A DNA stretch of 64,000 nucleotides from Planctomycetota bacterium (GTDB lineage Bacteria > Planctomycetota > UBA1135). The first letter of the stretch is position 1; each line of letters opens with the position of its first letter. The stretch is taken from the NCBI GenBank assembly GCA_021776795.1, contig JAJFFC010000014.1, positions 238,074 to 302,073 on the forward strand. The letters are read 5' to 3'. Shown here in pieces: positions 39,340 to 47,672 of this stretch. The notes beneath the pieces were generated by a model. The model did no database searches. It was not told the origin of the DNA and worked only from the letters and a program-made list of their open reading frames with translations. The translations under genes and the position numbers were made by a program.

Positions 39340-39620
39340 GCCACTTGGTAGATATTGATCTCCGGATCTTGCGCAAGAAGACTTGGTAGTTGTCCCCCTA
39401 GCTTCACAAAATGCGGGGCGGCAAAGTGGGCATCAATCGCTGCTTGGTCGCGCCAGTGTTCATAGAACAGCACTTTGTTGGGGTCTTCCTGGTCCTGGTA
39501 AAACTGATAACGCAGGCAGCCGTCCTCTTCTTGAGTCGGCGCAATCATGGAGCGTAGCGCTTGTTTCAGGGAATCCAGCTGACCAGGAGCAGCAATCATG
39601 TCGACGGCGATGATGAGCAT
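39336..39620 (-). CDS. Antibiotic biosynthesis monooxygenase (ABM/YgiN-like) domain protein
   Basis: A 94-residue single-domain protein of the ABM/Dabb ferredoxin-like fold. DGCLRYQFYQDQEDPNKVLFYEHW and DAHFAAPHF match the YgiN-type quinol monooxygenase pattern. Small members oxidise quinols or act in stress response; the substrate is unknown. It overlaps the symporter stop by 4 bp and has TAACAT 7 nt before its ATG. Confidence 0.88.
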   Translation of the reverse strand: MLIIAVDMIAAPGQLDSLKQALRSMIAPTQEEDGCLRYQFYQDQEDPNKVLFYEHWRDQAAIDAHFAAPHFVKLGGQLPSLLAQDPEINIYQVA

Positions 39621-39627
39621 GCCGCCT

Positions 39628-39633
39628 ATGTTA
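39628..39633 (-). promoter_or_regulatory. Probable -10 element (TAACAT) of the ABM gene
   Basis: TAACAT on the minus strand, 7 nt from the ATG at 39620. Confidence 0.35.
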
Positions 39634-39663
39634 GCGGAAAGGCTCCCCTACAGGATGAATAGG

Positions 39664-40200
39664 CTAGAAGGAGGCGAGATCGATTCCGGATTCCGTGTAT
39701 TTAGGAGTCGATCTCCAACCGAAGAACCACAAGAAACGGCGCTCTTTCGATTCGCGCATGCCCAGCCGAGTGTCGACCTTCTCTCGGTGCGACTGGAACA
39801 AGCCCCAGAGATACGAATTGTATTCATGGTGCTCCGACAGATTGCGAAACGAGTCGTAGCGCGTCACCTTGGCCTGAATGACTCCAAATAGCGGAAGGTA
39901 GGCATCGACATTGGCCTCAACGAAACTGCCAGAGATTCCCTCATCACTTGATTCTGAGAACACTTGCAGATGAGTGTGGGCCAGAGGAATCATGCTCAAA
40001 TCGAATAGATCTTGAGGGTGCTTCTCGCCCTGTTGATGACCAAGGTCATGGACCAAGCGGTCTACTCTCGGTGAACCGCTAATCGCAGCGATTCCGTCGA
40101 AGTTATAGTTCTGAGCCGCACAGCTGCCGAAAATGGTGACAAGCATGAGGAGCAGTGCCGAAAATCCCGCTTGAAGGAAACGATGGGAAGTGGTGATCAT
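39664..40200 (-). CDS. Hypothetical lipoprotein
   Basis: A 178-residue protein with a lipoprotein signal (VTIFGSC, lipobox near residue 27). The rest is soluble with no recognised family. Its ATG overlaps the stop of the DUF2306 gene (ATGA), so both are made together. Confidence 0.65.
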   Translation of the reverse strand: MITTSHRFLQAGFSALLLMLVTIFGSCAAQNYNFDGIAAISGSPRVDRLVHDLGHQQGEKHPQDLFDLSMIPLAHTHLQVFSESSDEGISGSFVEANVDAYLPLFGVIQAKVTRYDSFRNLSEHHEYNSYLWGLFQSHREKVDTRLGMRESKERRFLWFFGWRSTPKYTESGIDLASF

Positions 40201-40898
40201 GAGATTGGTTTGAGAGTTTTGAGGGAAATGGGTGTGCGACGGTTTTTACGGATGAGAATCCATTCCACAAAAATCACGTTGATGGCCCAACTGGCGCCCA
40301 TCAAGTAGGCACGCTCGGTTAAGGAAATTGGGCCCATGAAAAGGGCCCAAAGGATGAACATCACTACCTGGGTTCCAGCGCCCATGCCAATGGCATAGGT
40401 CCGCATCATCCAGGCACCGTGTTGCGCAAATTCTCGACGGAGAAGCGCGCGAATCCCGAGCAGGGTGCAAGCAATCATGCCTAGGCCAAACACCACTCGA
40501 AACAGGGACAGCAAATCGCCATCATGGGCTGGAAGCTCTTGAAAGGCCTCCATCCATAGGCCGGTAATGGCCGCCACTAGGGCACTCGGCATGAACAAGG
40601 CACCGCGGATGCGGTGGCGCTTTGGCTTTCGACGCGGGCCTGCGCTGAACTGGAAAGCCCCGAGAAAGGCAAACAGCGCGCAAGAGATACCATGCAGCGT
40701 GACCGCGGTAGGCGAATCAAAGAATCGTTGATTGGCTGCGGTAACCTCACCTCCAAAGGAGAGGTGAAGTGCGCGATAAACTCCGCCCAGTGCCGGAACG
40801 GCAGCCAACAGCAGCAACAAACTGGGGACAACCCAGTGGCGCCGAGACGGCTTCGCATCGCGCCGCTGCGAAGAAGTCGAAGGTTTCCATCGATGCAT
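40197..40898 (-). CDS. DUF2306 family membrane protein
   Basis: A 233-residue polytopic protein resembling DUF2306. About six helices are predicted. TAVTLHGISCALFAFLGAFQF and the R-rich loop HRIRGALF are family-like, and EFAQHGAWMMRTYAIGMGA holds a conserved His/Arg pair seen in related heme-binding-like membrane proteins (inference). ATG 40898 is chosen over a TTG 9 nt upstream; TAAGCT lies 8 nt before it. The gene is coupled to the downstream lipoprotein by ATGA. Confidence 0.75.
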   Translation of the reverse strand: MHRWKPSTSSQRRDAKPSRRHWVVPSLLLLLAAVPALGGVYRALHLSFGGEVTAANQRFFDSPTAVTLHGISCALFAFLGAFQFSAGPRRKPKRHRIRGALFMPSALVAAITGLWMEAFQELPAHDGDLLSLFRVVFGLGMIACTLLGIRALLRREFAQHGAWMMRTYAIGMGAGTQVVMFILWALFMGPISLTERAYLMGASWAINVIFVEWILIRKNRRTPISLKTLKPIS

Positions 40899-40906
40899 TG
40901 GCGCCA

Positions 40907-40912
40907 AGCTTA
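40907..40912 (-). promoter_or_regulatory. Possible -10 element (TAAGCT) of the DUF2306 gene
   Basis: TAAGCT on the minus strand, 8 nt from the ATG at 40898. Confidence 0.3.
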
Positions 40913-41014
40913 GCCCTCAAAACCGAATGCGCCATTGGGCAATAGAACGGTTTTGTACTGCCCGAATGGATGAGAAGCTTCTCGTACTTTAGGAGGAGAA
41001 GAGCCCTTCGCTGC

Positions 41015-41668
41015 TTAGCGCATTCGTTGCGTTTCGTAAGCCCAGATCGCAATCTCAACTCGATTGCGCACGGCAAGCTTTGTCATCAGGCTTGCGACAT
41101 GAGTCTTGACGGTACTCAGGCTGATATGGAGCTCCCGGGAGACCTCGGCATTGGTCCATCCACGGGCCACGGCAAGTAAAATCTCTTCTTCTCGTTTGGT
41201 GAGGGCTTCCCTTGGTTGCACAGGAGCCGTGTCTGCGGAAGACTCGGAGAACTTAGTGAGCAAACGCGAGGTCACACTCGGTGCAATCAGAGCATCTCCC
41301 CCCGCAGCTGCGCGAATCGCTTCAGCCAACAGTTCGGGACCGGCATCCTTCAGCAGAAAACCCCGTGCGCCTGCCTTCAATGCGCCATAGACGTAGTCGT
41401 CGAGATCAAAGGTCGTAATCACGACTACGGCAAGCGGATTTTCGACGCCTGGCCCGGCAAGCTGCCGCGTGGCTTCTATGCCATCCAGACCGGGCATGCG
41501 AATGTCGAACAGGCATACATCTGGGCGCAACTCAAGCGCGCGCTCCACGGCCTCGGCCCCATTCGCCACTTGTGCAATCACCTCGATGCCTGGCTGAGCA
41601 TTGAGAATCATGGCGAGGCCGGTGCGCACAATTTCTTGGTCGTCGGCAATGAGGACTTGAATGCTCAT
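41015..41668 (-). CDS. NarL/FixJ family response regulator
   Basis: A 217-residue DNA-binding response regulator. The receiver domain opens with VLIADDQEIVRTGL (acidic pair) and has the phospho-acceptor Asp in VCLFDIRMPGLDG and a conserved Lys in GFLLKDAG. The LuxR-type helix-turn-helix is TKREEEILLAVARGWTNAEV followed by ISLSTVKTHV. The ATG overlaps the TGA of the sensor kinase gene upstream (ATGA), so the kinase at 41665-42813 is the cognate partner. Target genes are unknown; DUF2306 lies just downstream. Confidence 0.95.
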   Translation of the reverse strand: MSIQVLIADDQEIVRTGLAMILNAQPGIEVIAQVANGAEAVERALELRPDVCLFDIRMPGLDGIEATRQLAGPGVENPLAVVVITTFDLDDYVYGALKAGARGFLLKDAGPELLAEAIRAAAGGDALIAPSVTSRLLTKFSESSADTAPVQPREALTKREEEILLAVARGWTNAEVSRELHISLSTVKTHVASLMTKLAVRNRVEIAIWAYETQRMR

Positions 41669-42813
41669 GGTTGAGTCGTTGCGCCATCGCGGGGCAATGT
41701 GGCGGAAACATCCCAACCTCGTTGCGCTCTAGGGCCAGCTTCTAGAGTACCTCCGAGCAACTGCACTCGCTCGGACATTCCAATCAATCCAAAACCTTTG
41801 GCCTGTGCGCCCTCAGGGATCACCTCTCCATTGTCGGTCACGCGCAATTGCACCGCATGTTCTTCGATATGAACTTCCACTTGAATCGTGGTCGCTTGCC
41901 GTGCATGCCGACGAGCGTTGGTGATGGATTCTTGCGCAATCCGATAAACCGCACTGGAGAGAGCAGGCGAAAGCATAGCGAAATCTCCGTGAAGCTCCAC
42001 CTGGATATCTGCCTGCGCACCCCCCTCTTCTCTGAAGTTTAGGAGATCTTCCACACGGGGAGTTGGTGTTAACTCGGCTGGACCACCGTCCCGCAATATT
42101 CGAACCATGGTGCGCATTTCACCCAGAGTGCGGGATGCCTCGTCTTGGATGACCTTTAAAGCACCAATCGCAGCTTGGGGATCTACATTTGCAGTTGCCA
42201 CCCCTGCCTGTGCTTGAACGGCAATACCGGAAACATGATGCGCAACCGTGTCATGCAATTCACGAGCAAGACTAAGGCGTTCACTGGAGCGAACCTCCTC
42301 CAACTCCTGCAGGCGCGCTTCCTCTCGATAACGAACCGCAATGCCGATGGCCATCGGTGCAATCATCACCGCCAACCCTCCAAAGACCTCTCCGGTGCTA
42401 AGGTCATCTGAGAGTAAACCCAAGATTGCCGCGGCCAGAATGACCGGCAATCCGAGCAAGATTTCTCGCCCAGCGCCCCAACGAAACAGCGCATAGACCA
42501 GAACCAGCAGGTAGATCTGCGCATTCAGCTCGGGGGATTGACTGTCGATGAAAAACTCTGCCCCATCGAAGATTCCAATCGCGACAAAAGCCACGCTGAC
42601 CGTGAGTAGCGGATGTGATCGCCGCCAAAGAATCAACGGGGTGAACCCGAATCCGACCAGGAAGGGCAGGGACCAGATGGGCAGGTCCTCCCGCAAGAGG
42701 CCCTCCAGAAGGACCACCAAGGCGAGGACGGCAAAGAGCCTCCAATCCGATGAGTTCCTTGGGACTGTGGAGGGTCTTTGCTCGAACCAAAAGGAACGAA
42801 GCAGGCGACGCAC
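41665..42813 (-). CDS. Sensor histidine kinase, HisKA_3 (DesK/NarL-partner) type
   Basis: A 382-residue membrane kinase with about five or six helices in the first 160 residues. The dimerisation box with the phospho-His is LARELHDTVAHHVSGIAVQA. The ATPase domain has the N-box ESITNARRHA and the G-boxes VTDNGEVIPEG and GFGLIGMSERV. There is no extracytoplasmic sensor domain, so it probably senses a membrane state. The overall plan resembles actinobacterial kinases, which may reflect transfer (inference). The start is GTG, supported by TATAAT 7 nt upstream. Confidence 0.93.
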   Translation of the reverse strand: MRRLLRSFWFEQRPSTVPRNSSDWRLFAVLALVVLLEGLLREDLPIWSLPFLVGFGFTPLILWRRSHPLLTVSVAFVAIGIFDGAEFFIDSQSPELNAQIYLLVLVYALFRWGAGREILLGLPVILAAAILGLLSDDLSTGEVFGGLAVMIAPMAIGIAVRYREEARLQELEEVRSSERLSLARELHDTVAHHVSGIAVQAQAGVATANVDPQAAIGALKVIQDEASRTLGEMRTMVRILRDGGPAELTPTPRVEDLLNFREEGGAQADIQVELHGDFAMLSPALSSAVYRIAQESITNARRHARQATTIQVEVHIEEHAVQLRVTDNGEVIPEGAQAKGFGLIGMSERVQLLGGTLEAGPRAQRGWDVSATLPRDGATTQP

Positions 42814-42820
42814 AGCGAGG

Positions 42821-42826
42821 ATTATA
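42821..42826 (-). promoter_or_regulatory. -10 element (TATAAT) of the two-component operon
   Basis: A consensus TATAAT on the minus strand, 7 nt from the GTG start at 42813. A transcript starting 7 nt downstream would be leaderless and fixes this GTG as the start. Confidence 0.5.
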
Positions 42827-42856
42827 CGAATCGGAGATTTTCGCCAGCGCCACGCC

Positions 42857-43333
42857 CTAGATGTCCACCGGAGGCTGACCCCAAGCGGAGCGCAATTCGG
42901 GAAGGCGCTGCTGCAAGTACCACTTCAGGTCCTCGGCTTCGAACTGCTTTTCGCTCCAGGCGCCGACCAGGTGTTCGCGCATGGCGTCGATTCCGACGTA
43001 GGCCCATGCGGGAATGGGCTCGACGGATTGCGCAACGTGCACCAAGACTTGGCGGCGCTCGTAGCCACCGCCTGCCGCTTCAAAGCGGTCGATGAGTTCT
43101 CTAGCCTCATCGGTAACGTTGCGCAGGATTTGACCATGCACTTCCCCACCCGCTTCCGGAAAGATGACTGGCCCGCGACCTTCGCGCCCAGGCGGACGGA
43201 CGGCATAGCGCTGGTAGTCGGGCAATCGGGCGGGACTCCCTTTTAGGTTTTGGCCAGTCAAGCCATGGATGACCTCGGGGTATTGCAAGGTTCCGTAAAC
43301 GAAGAGATCACGTAAGGGGGTGTCGTTGGTCAT
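42857..43333 (-). CDS. Gamma-glutamylcyclotransferase-like (AIG2/GGCT) protein
   Basis: A 158-residue protein of the GGCT/AIG2 fold. The family signature LFVYGTLQ forms the substrate-binding loop near residue 10, and the catalytic Glu region is IDRFEAAGGGYERRQVLV. Members release 5-oxoproline from gamma-glutamyl peptides. It is the last gene of an operon with an HDAC-like and a tautomerase gene; the HDAC stop overlaps its ATG by one base. Confidence 0.88.
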   Translation of the reverse strand: MTNDTPLRDLFVYGTLQYPEVIHGLTGQNLKGSPARLPDYQRYAVRPPGREGRGPVIFPEAGGEVHGQILRNVTDEARELIDRFEAAGGGYERRQVLVHVAQSVEPIPAWAYVGIDAMREHLVGAWSEKQFEAEDLKWYLQQRLPELRSAWGQPPVDI

Positions 43334-44370
43334 CAGGCTCCTTCAAAGCCATTCAAGACGCGGGCTGCATTTTCGCCAAGTTCTTCTACCGCGTAGCCAC
43401 CTTCCAATTGGAACATGGTTGGCAATCCGATTGCTTTCAAGCGGGCTCCAAGGCGCTCGAAGTCGTCGCCCGTGAGGTGAAAACTCGAAAGTGGATCACC
43501 GCTAAAGGCGTCTAGCCCGAGTGGCACCACTAGCGCTTCCGGCGCAAAGGCTTCGATACGGGTGATGGCTTCCTCTAGCGCGGCGAACCAAGTGGCGTTG
43601 CTGGCGCCAGGCTCTAAGGGGAAGTTGGCATTGGCGCCGAGGCCTTCGCCGCGCCCCGATTCGTCGGCATGGCCGAGATAAAAGGGATACTCGTGGCGCG
43701 GATCGGCGTGAAGACTCAGAGTGAAGACATCATTGCGCTCCGCAAACAAGCTTTGCGTGCCGTTGCCGTGGTGATAGTCGACATCGAGAATCGCCACTCT
43801 CTTGGCGCCCCCATCTTGCAAGGCGGTCGCCGCCAGTGCGGAGAAGTTCAAAAAGCAGTAGCCACCCATGAAGTCCCGGCCAGCATGATGCCCAGGCGGT
43901 CGCGTGGCACTAAAGGCTGCGCGCTCCCCGCCAACGACTAGGCGCGCGGCGGTGACGGCGGCATCGGCAGCGGCGCGCACGGCGGTCCAGGTACCGGCCG
44001 CTAAAGGCGTGCCATTGTCCATCGAATAGAAACCGAGTTTGGCAATGAAGTCGGCCGGTTCGACATCGGAGCGAAGACTGCGAATCGGCCACACTGACGG
44101 AAACGGCTGGGATTCGGCATTGGCTGGGTCCAAGGCAAGCCATTCTTCCCATGCGCCTTCCAGAAATTGCAAGTAACGCGGGGCATGCACGCGGGTCAAA
44201 AGCGGCCCGGCATCTTCCGTGGGTGCAGATACTTCATGACCATGGGTAAGCAGCGCCTCTCGCACAATGCCGCCACGGCTGACGGCCTCATAACAGGGCA
44301 CGCGCTCTCCGCGGAAGATTTCGTGCTGCGGATTGTGCAGTAGGTGTTGGTCGGTGAAGATGGACTTCAC
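43333..44370 (-). CDS. Histone deacetylase family protein (acetylpolyamine amidohydrolase-like)
   Basis: A 345-residue zinc amidohydrolase of the arginase/deacetylase fold. The His-His active-site pair lies in RPPGHHAGRDFMGGYCF and the zinc ligands in ILDVDYHHGNGTQ and the late LDAFSGDPLSSF. Bacterial members deacetylate polyamines, acetoin-related compounds or protein lysines; the target here is unknown. It is flanked by a tautomerase (4-bp overlap) and a gamma-glutamylcyclotransferase gene, an operon that hints at small-molecule amide metabolism. Confidence 0.92.
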   Translation of the reverse strand: MKSIFTDQHLLHNPQHEIFRGERVPCYEAVSRGGIVREALLTHGHEVSAPTEDAGPLLTRVHAPRYLQFLEGAWEEWLALDPANAESQPFPSVWPIRSLRSDVEPADFIAKLGFYSMDNGTPLAAGTWTAVRAAADAAVTAARLVVGGERAAFSATRPPGHHAGRDFMGGYCFLNFSALAATALQDGGAKRVAILDVDYHHGNGTQSLFAERNDVFTLSLHADPRHEYPFYLGHADESGRGEGLGANANFPLEPGASNATWFAALEEAITRIEAFAPEALVVPLGLDAFSGDPLSSFHLTGDDFERLGARLKAIGLPTMFQLEGGYAVEELGENAARVLNGFEGA

Positions 44371-44591
44371 TCTGTATTGGAATCTGCGCTACCCTTGGAA
44401 GCTTTCTTCCAATCATCGGTGAGCATCCCGGAGAAGCCCCAATCTTCCTCGGCAATTTCTTGAATCACAATGTGGATGTGCTCAGGCTTCTTATTCAGTT
44501 CGCGGACGAGTGAGTCTGTAACGTCACGTACCAGATTCGATTTCTGTTCTCTGGTAGCGCCTTGAGTGATTTGGATGTTGACGTATGGCAT
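44367..44591 (-). CDS. 4-oxalocrotonate tautomerase family protein
   Basis: A 74-residue tautomerase. Pro2 would be the catalytic N-terminal proline after Met removal (MPYVNIQITQGAT), and the EHIHIVIQEI strand and WGFSG loop match the 4-OT fold. Members catalyse keto-enol tautomerisation of alpha-keto acids or dehalogenation. It heads the operon with the HDAC-like gene, overlapping it by 4 bp. Confidence 0.92.
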   Translation of the reverse strand: MPYVNIQITQGATREQKSNLVRDVTDSLVRELNKKPEHIHIVIQEIAEEDWGFSGMLTDDWKKASKGSADSNTE

Positions 44592-44670
44592 GGTGAAACC
44601 GCTCCGAGTTTAACAGAGGTGTGAAGGCGACCAAGGCCCCGCGTATCCTGTGCGTGTTCCGACGCCGCCC

Positions 44671-45057
44671 ATGCCTATTCCCCACCTCCGCACTCTGCTG
44701 CTTGCTGACGCCCTCGGCGCTTGCCTGAGTGCGGTGTTATTGGGATTGGTGTTGCCAGCTTTCGACGAGCGCTTTGGCATGCCGAGGCAAACGCTGCATG
44801 GACTGGCCTTGATAGCTGCCGTATTCGCGCTGCATGGCTTCCTTGGGTGGAGATTCGGCGGCCCAGCACCCAAAGCTTGGCTTAGGCGCATCCTTTTTGC
44901 CAACATCCTCTACTGTGGCCTTACCGCAGGCATGGTGGCGTGGCACTACCCCACCCTGACTGCCTGGGATTTACTTTACTTCCCAGCCGAGATTGCGCTT
45001 ATCTTGGTGCTGGTGCGGATGGAAGCCAAGGCTTTATCTGCCGCCACACCATCATGA
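44671..45057 (+). CDS. Hypothetical membrane protein
   Basis: A 128-residue protein with four predicted helices and short loops. No family is certain; it resembles small SdpI/DoxX-sized integral membrane proteins. ATG 44671 is chosen; in-frame GTG codons at 44650 and 44656 are possible. Its stop overlaps the ATG of the metallopeptidase gene (ATGA). Confidence 0.65.
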   Translation: MPIPHLRTLLLADALGACLSAVLLGLVLPAFDERFGMPRQTLHGLALIAAVFALHGFLGWRFGGPAPKAWLRRILFANILYCGLTAGMVAWHYPTLTAWDLLYFPAEIALILVLVRMEAKALSAATPS

Positions 45058-46550
45058 CTAGCAAGTTGCGCGCTGCTGCCCTATCGGTCCTGTTGCTCCC
45101 ACTGTTGTGGGGAGCCAGAGCGCCGGAGTCTTTGGCGGACTTCCGTGCGGAAGACATGTTTGGCCGTAGTCTGGATGGAAAGGCGCCTCTGCATCTGGTG
45201 GACTGGCAGGGTTACCTGGCGAATCCGGCGATTGAGTTCGACCTGTTGATACCGGAGGGCATTGCCTTCCCCGCCAAAGTGGTGGTCAAGGCCAAGGAGC
45301 CGCGGTTGTATTTCACGCTACCGAGCAGCGCTGGCCCTGATGGCCCTCGTAAAGAGATTGAGATTCCGGAAGCTGGGAGTTTCCCAGTCATCATGAGTAT
45401 CTTTCCGGATCGAGACGGTCAAGATGAGCGCTACTCCTTGACCGCCGAACTCACGGATCGCAAGGGAAAGCAATGGGAGTTAGAGATACCGATTGAAGTG
45501 TTGGATCAAGACACAGTCCGCGATTCGTCTTACCCCATCACCGTCAACTTCTTGCAAGATCAAACCAAGTTCTATCGGGACAAAAAGAAGCGAGAAGTAG
45601 TGCAGCAAGCGGCAAGCGATTGGACCGCCTTCTTCGATGGCACCGGCCTATCCCCGGTACCCGCAAAGGCCGAGCAAACCTTCATTTGGAAGAAGGAAGG
45701 TTTCACTGGCGGCCACACCGTCCGCAATGACGACCCCTACACCGGTTACCTTCTCTACGCCTATGGAATCCAAACCGACGAACTCCGCGCGGGCGGAGAA
45801 GGCTCAGATCAGGGTGGTTTTCAGGTCATCGAGCGCGGCGAGCTTCCCTTGCGCCGTTCTGGTGGCATGCAAATCGACACTCGCGGCAACTTCAATCAGC
45901 TCGGCTGGCTAGTCGAACTCGAAGATTCGGAATGGTGGAAGGCCACCAACCTGGGCGACGTCGCCAACGATCTCTATTCCATTGCGCATCATGAAATCGG
46001 TCATGCGCTGCTGTTCAATCGCGCTTATCCCTTACATGTCCAGGCAAAGGAAATCGGCGCCATGAACACGCCTGCGCTTCTTGCCTATTTGGGCAAGGCG
46101 CCCAAGATTGACACGTTTGATCATTTGCACGGCACCATCGACCCCATCACCCGGCGTGGTGCTTATGGCTATGAATACTACGGTGAAATGCCCCATGGCC
46201 GCTGGCTGATTACGCCCACCGATCTACTCTTCGCTGAGGCGGTCGGCTATACGCTCCTGCCCCACCCGGCCACGACTCCGCTGCGTATCGTGACCACCAC
46301 TCTTCCCTCTTCGCGACCGGGCAGGCCTTATCGAGCACAACTGCAAGCGACAGGAGGAGTCCCCATCTACCGTTGGGCTCTGGCCGAGAATTCCGCCAAG
46401 CTTCCTCCCGGTGTAAAGCTCAATGCCGACACCGGTGAAATCACCGGAAAGCCTAGAGGACGCGGGGAGTATGAGCTCCAGATTCACGTGCAAGACCCGC
46501 GCCGCAATCACCCAGGCGCAGTGGGAACGGTGAAGCTCACCATTTCCTGA
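45054..46550 (+). CDS. Exported metallopeptidase-like protein with putative-Ig (He_PIG) domain
   Basis: A 498-residue protein with a signal peptide (LSVLLLPLLWGARA). The central domain holds a zinc motif HEIGH starting at residue 313 (IAHHEIGHALLFN), preceded by a large beta-rich region. The C-terminus (about residues 410-498) matches a He_PIG Ig-like domain: YRWALAE, LPPGVKL and DTGEITGKPRGRGEYELQI. No known peptidase family was identified and the third zinc ligand is not certain. It is translationally coupled to the small membrane protein upstream. Confidence 0.75.
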   Translation: MTSKLRAAALSVLLLPLLWGARAPESLADFRAEDMFGRSLDGKAPLHLVDWQGYLANPAIEFDLLIPEGIAFPAKVVVKAKEPRLYFTLPSSAGPDGPRKEIEIPEAGSFPVIMSIFPDRDGQDERYSLTAELTDRKGKQWELEIPIEVLDQDTVRDSSYPITVNFLQDQTKFYRDKKKREVVQQAASDWTAFFDGTGLSPVPAKAEQTFIWKKEGFTGGHTVRNDDPYTGYLLYAYGIQTDELRAGGEGSDQGGFQVIERGELPLRRSGGMQIDTRGNFNQLGWLVELEDSEWWKATNLGDVANDLYSIAHHEIGHALLFNRAYPLHVQAKEIGAMNTPALLAYLGKAPKIDTFDHLHGTIDPITRRGAYGYEYYGEMPHGRWLITPTDLLFAEAVGYTLLPHPATTPLRIVTTTLPSSRPGRPYRAQLQATGGVPIYRWALAENSAKLPPGVKLNADTGEITGKPRGRGEYELQIHVQDPRRNHPGAVGTVKLTIS

Positions 46551-46605
46551 GGCAAACCGTAGTTCAGGAATCCGATTCGCGCGGTTGCAAATAGATTGCG
46601 CGACC

Positions 46606-47082
46606 TCACCAAACGAAGTGGATTCCCCGATCCTCCTCTTCCGACTCATCAGGAACCGGACGGGTGTAAACCTCTGCTAGGGCTTTCATGATGCCATGAA
46701 TGTCGGTTCGTTGGTGAACCGTATTTCCTCCATCATTGATCCAAACCGCGGGCAAATCGGGGCCCACCGGGACGTTGGTACTTTGCCAAACGCGAAAACG
46801 CTCGATGTCATTTTCGGCCGCCCATCTGGTGAAGGGACTGTAGAGCGAGGCAAAGGCTTTCGCGCGGCTTTCCTGGCGGCGCACCAGGACGAAGTAGTGC
46901 CCTTGGTAAACCATGGAACCCCCTTCGTCGCGCAACATGCCCCAAATCACCCCAAAGGAGCGGGAATCAGGAATCAGGGAAGACTCCATTTCCGCCGGAG
47001 CGACCTCCAAAATCCACAGCAGCTCCACAGGCTGTTGCCGTGAACAGCCCAAGAGAAGCGCAATTAGGGGCAGGAAACGCAT
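46606..47082 (-). CDS. Hypothetical lipoprotein
   Basis: A 158-residue protein with a lipoprotein signal (LPLIALLLGC). The rest is soluble with several aromatic residues. No family is recognised. Its start faces the lipoprotein gene at 47139, 56 bp away. Confidence 0.6.
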   Translation of the reverse strand: MRFLPLIALLLGCSRQQPVELLWILEVAPAEMESSLIPDSRSFGVIWGMLRDEGGSMVYQGHYFVLVRRQESRAKAFASLYSPFTRWAAENDIERFRVWQSTNVPVGPDLPAVWINDGGNTVHQRTDIHGIMKALAEVYTRPVPDESEEEDRGIHFVW

Positions 47083-47138
47083 AGGACTTCCACCAAGGTA
47101 GCAGATGTTGCTATGGTCGCGAAAACCCTGGAGAAACC

Positions 47139-47645
47139 ATGACCCTAAACAAACTCCTGACCACCGCTCTACTTCCTTTGAGTCTTGCCGCATTGTTGCT
47201 GGCTACCCCTAGCTGCAGTAAAAAGTCCGACGAGGTCGATGAAATCGATAGTGAATACGAGGACACCTCCGACACCGGTCCTATCGCCGTCGAACGCGAC
47301 GAAGAAGATGACTGCCTTTTTCTGACCGAGGTCGACGGCCGCGGCACGGCAACCCTTCGTGCTGCTCTCGTCACCGCCAGTGGCGGCCCGACGCCAACGG
47401 CACTGACCCTCTCCAAGGATGGCGGTGAAGAAGCCACCGCAGGCATCATTACTCCTAGCCTCGACGATGAAGGAGGCTGGATTGCCCGGATTACCGTCAG
47501 TGGCATCGGCGCGACCAGCAATGGACCGGTCGGCACCGAGTTGAGCTTCGATGGCACCTGGTCCATCACCCTGACGATGGGCGACGGTGATTCTTGCGAA
47601 GACGTGCCGGGGCCTCTGGACTTGGAGTTGATCGAAGAGGACTAA
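47139..47645 (+). CDS. Hypothetical acidic lipoprotein
   Basis: A 168-residue lipoprotein (LLLATPSC lipobox) with a very acidic linker (DEVDEIDSEYEDTSD) and a beta-rich C-terminal domain containing two cysteines (DDCLFL and DSCEDV). GGAG lies 5 nt before the ATG, one of the few Shine-Dalgarno-like sites. No family is recognised. It is 27 bp upstream of an FGE-like lipoprotein and probably shares its transcript. Confidence 0.65.
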   Translation: MTLNKLLTTALLPLSLAALLLATPSCSKKSDEVDEIDSEYEDTSDTGPIAVERDEEDDCLFLTEVDGRGTATLRAALVTASGGPTPTALTLSKDGGEEATAGIITPSLDDEGGWIARITVSGIGATSNGPVGTELSFDGTWSITLTMGDGDSCEDVPGPLDLELIEED

Positions 47646-47672
47646 CGCAACCGAACTGGATTGATCAGCCCG

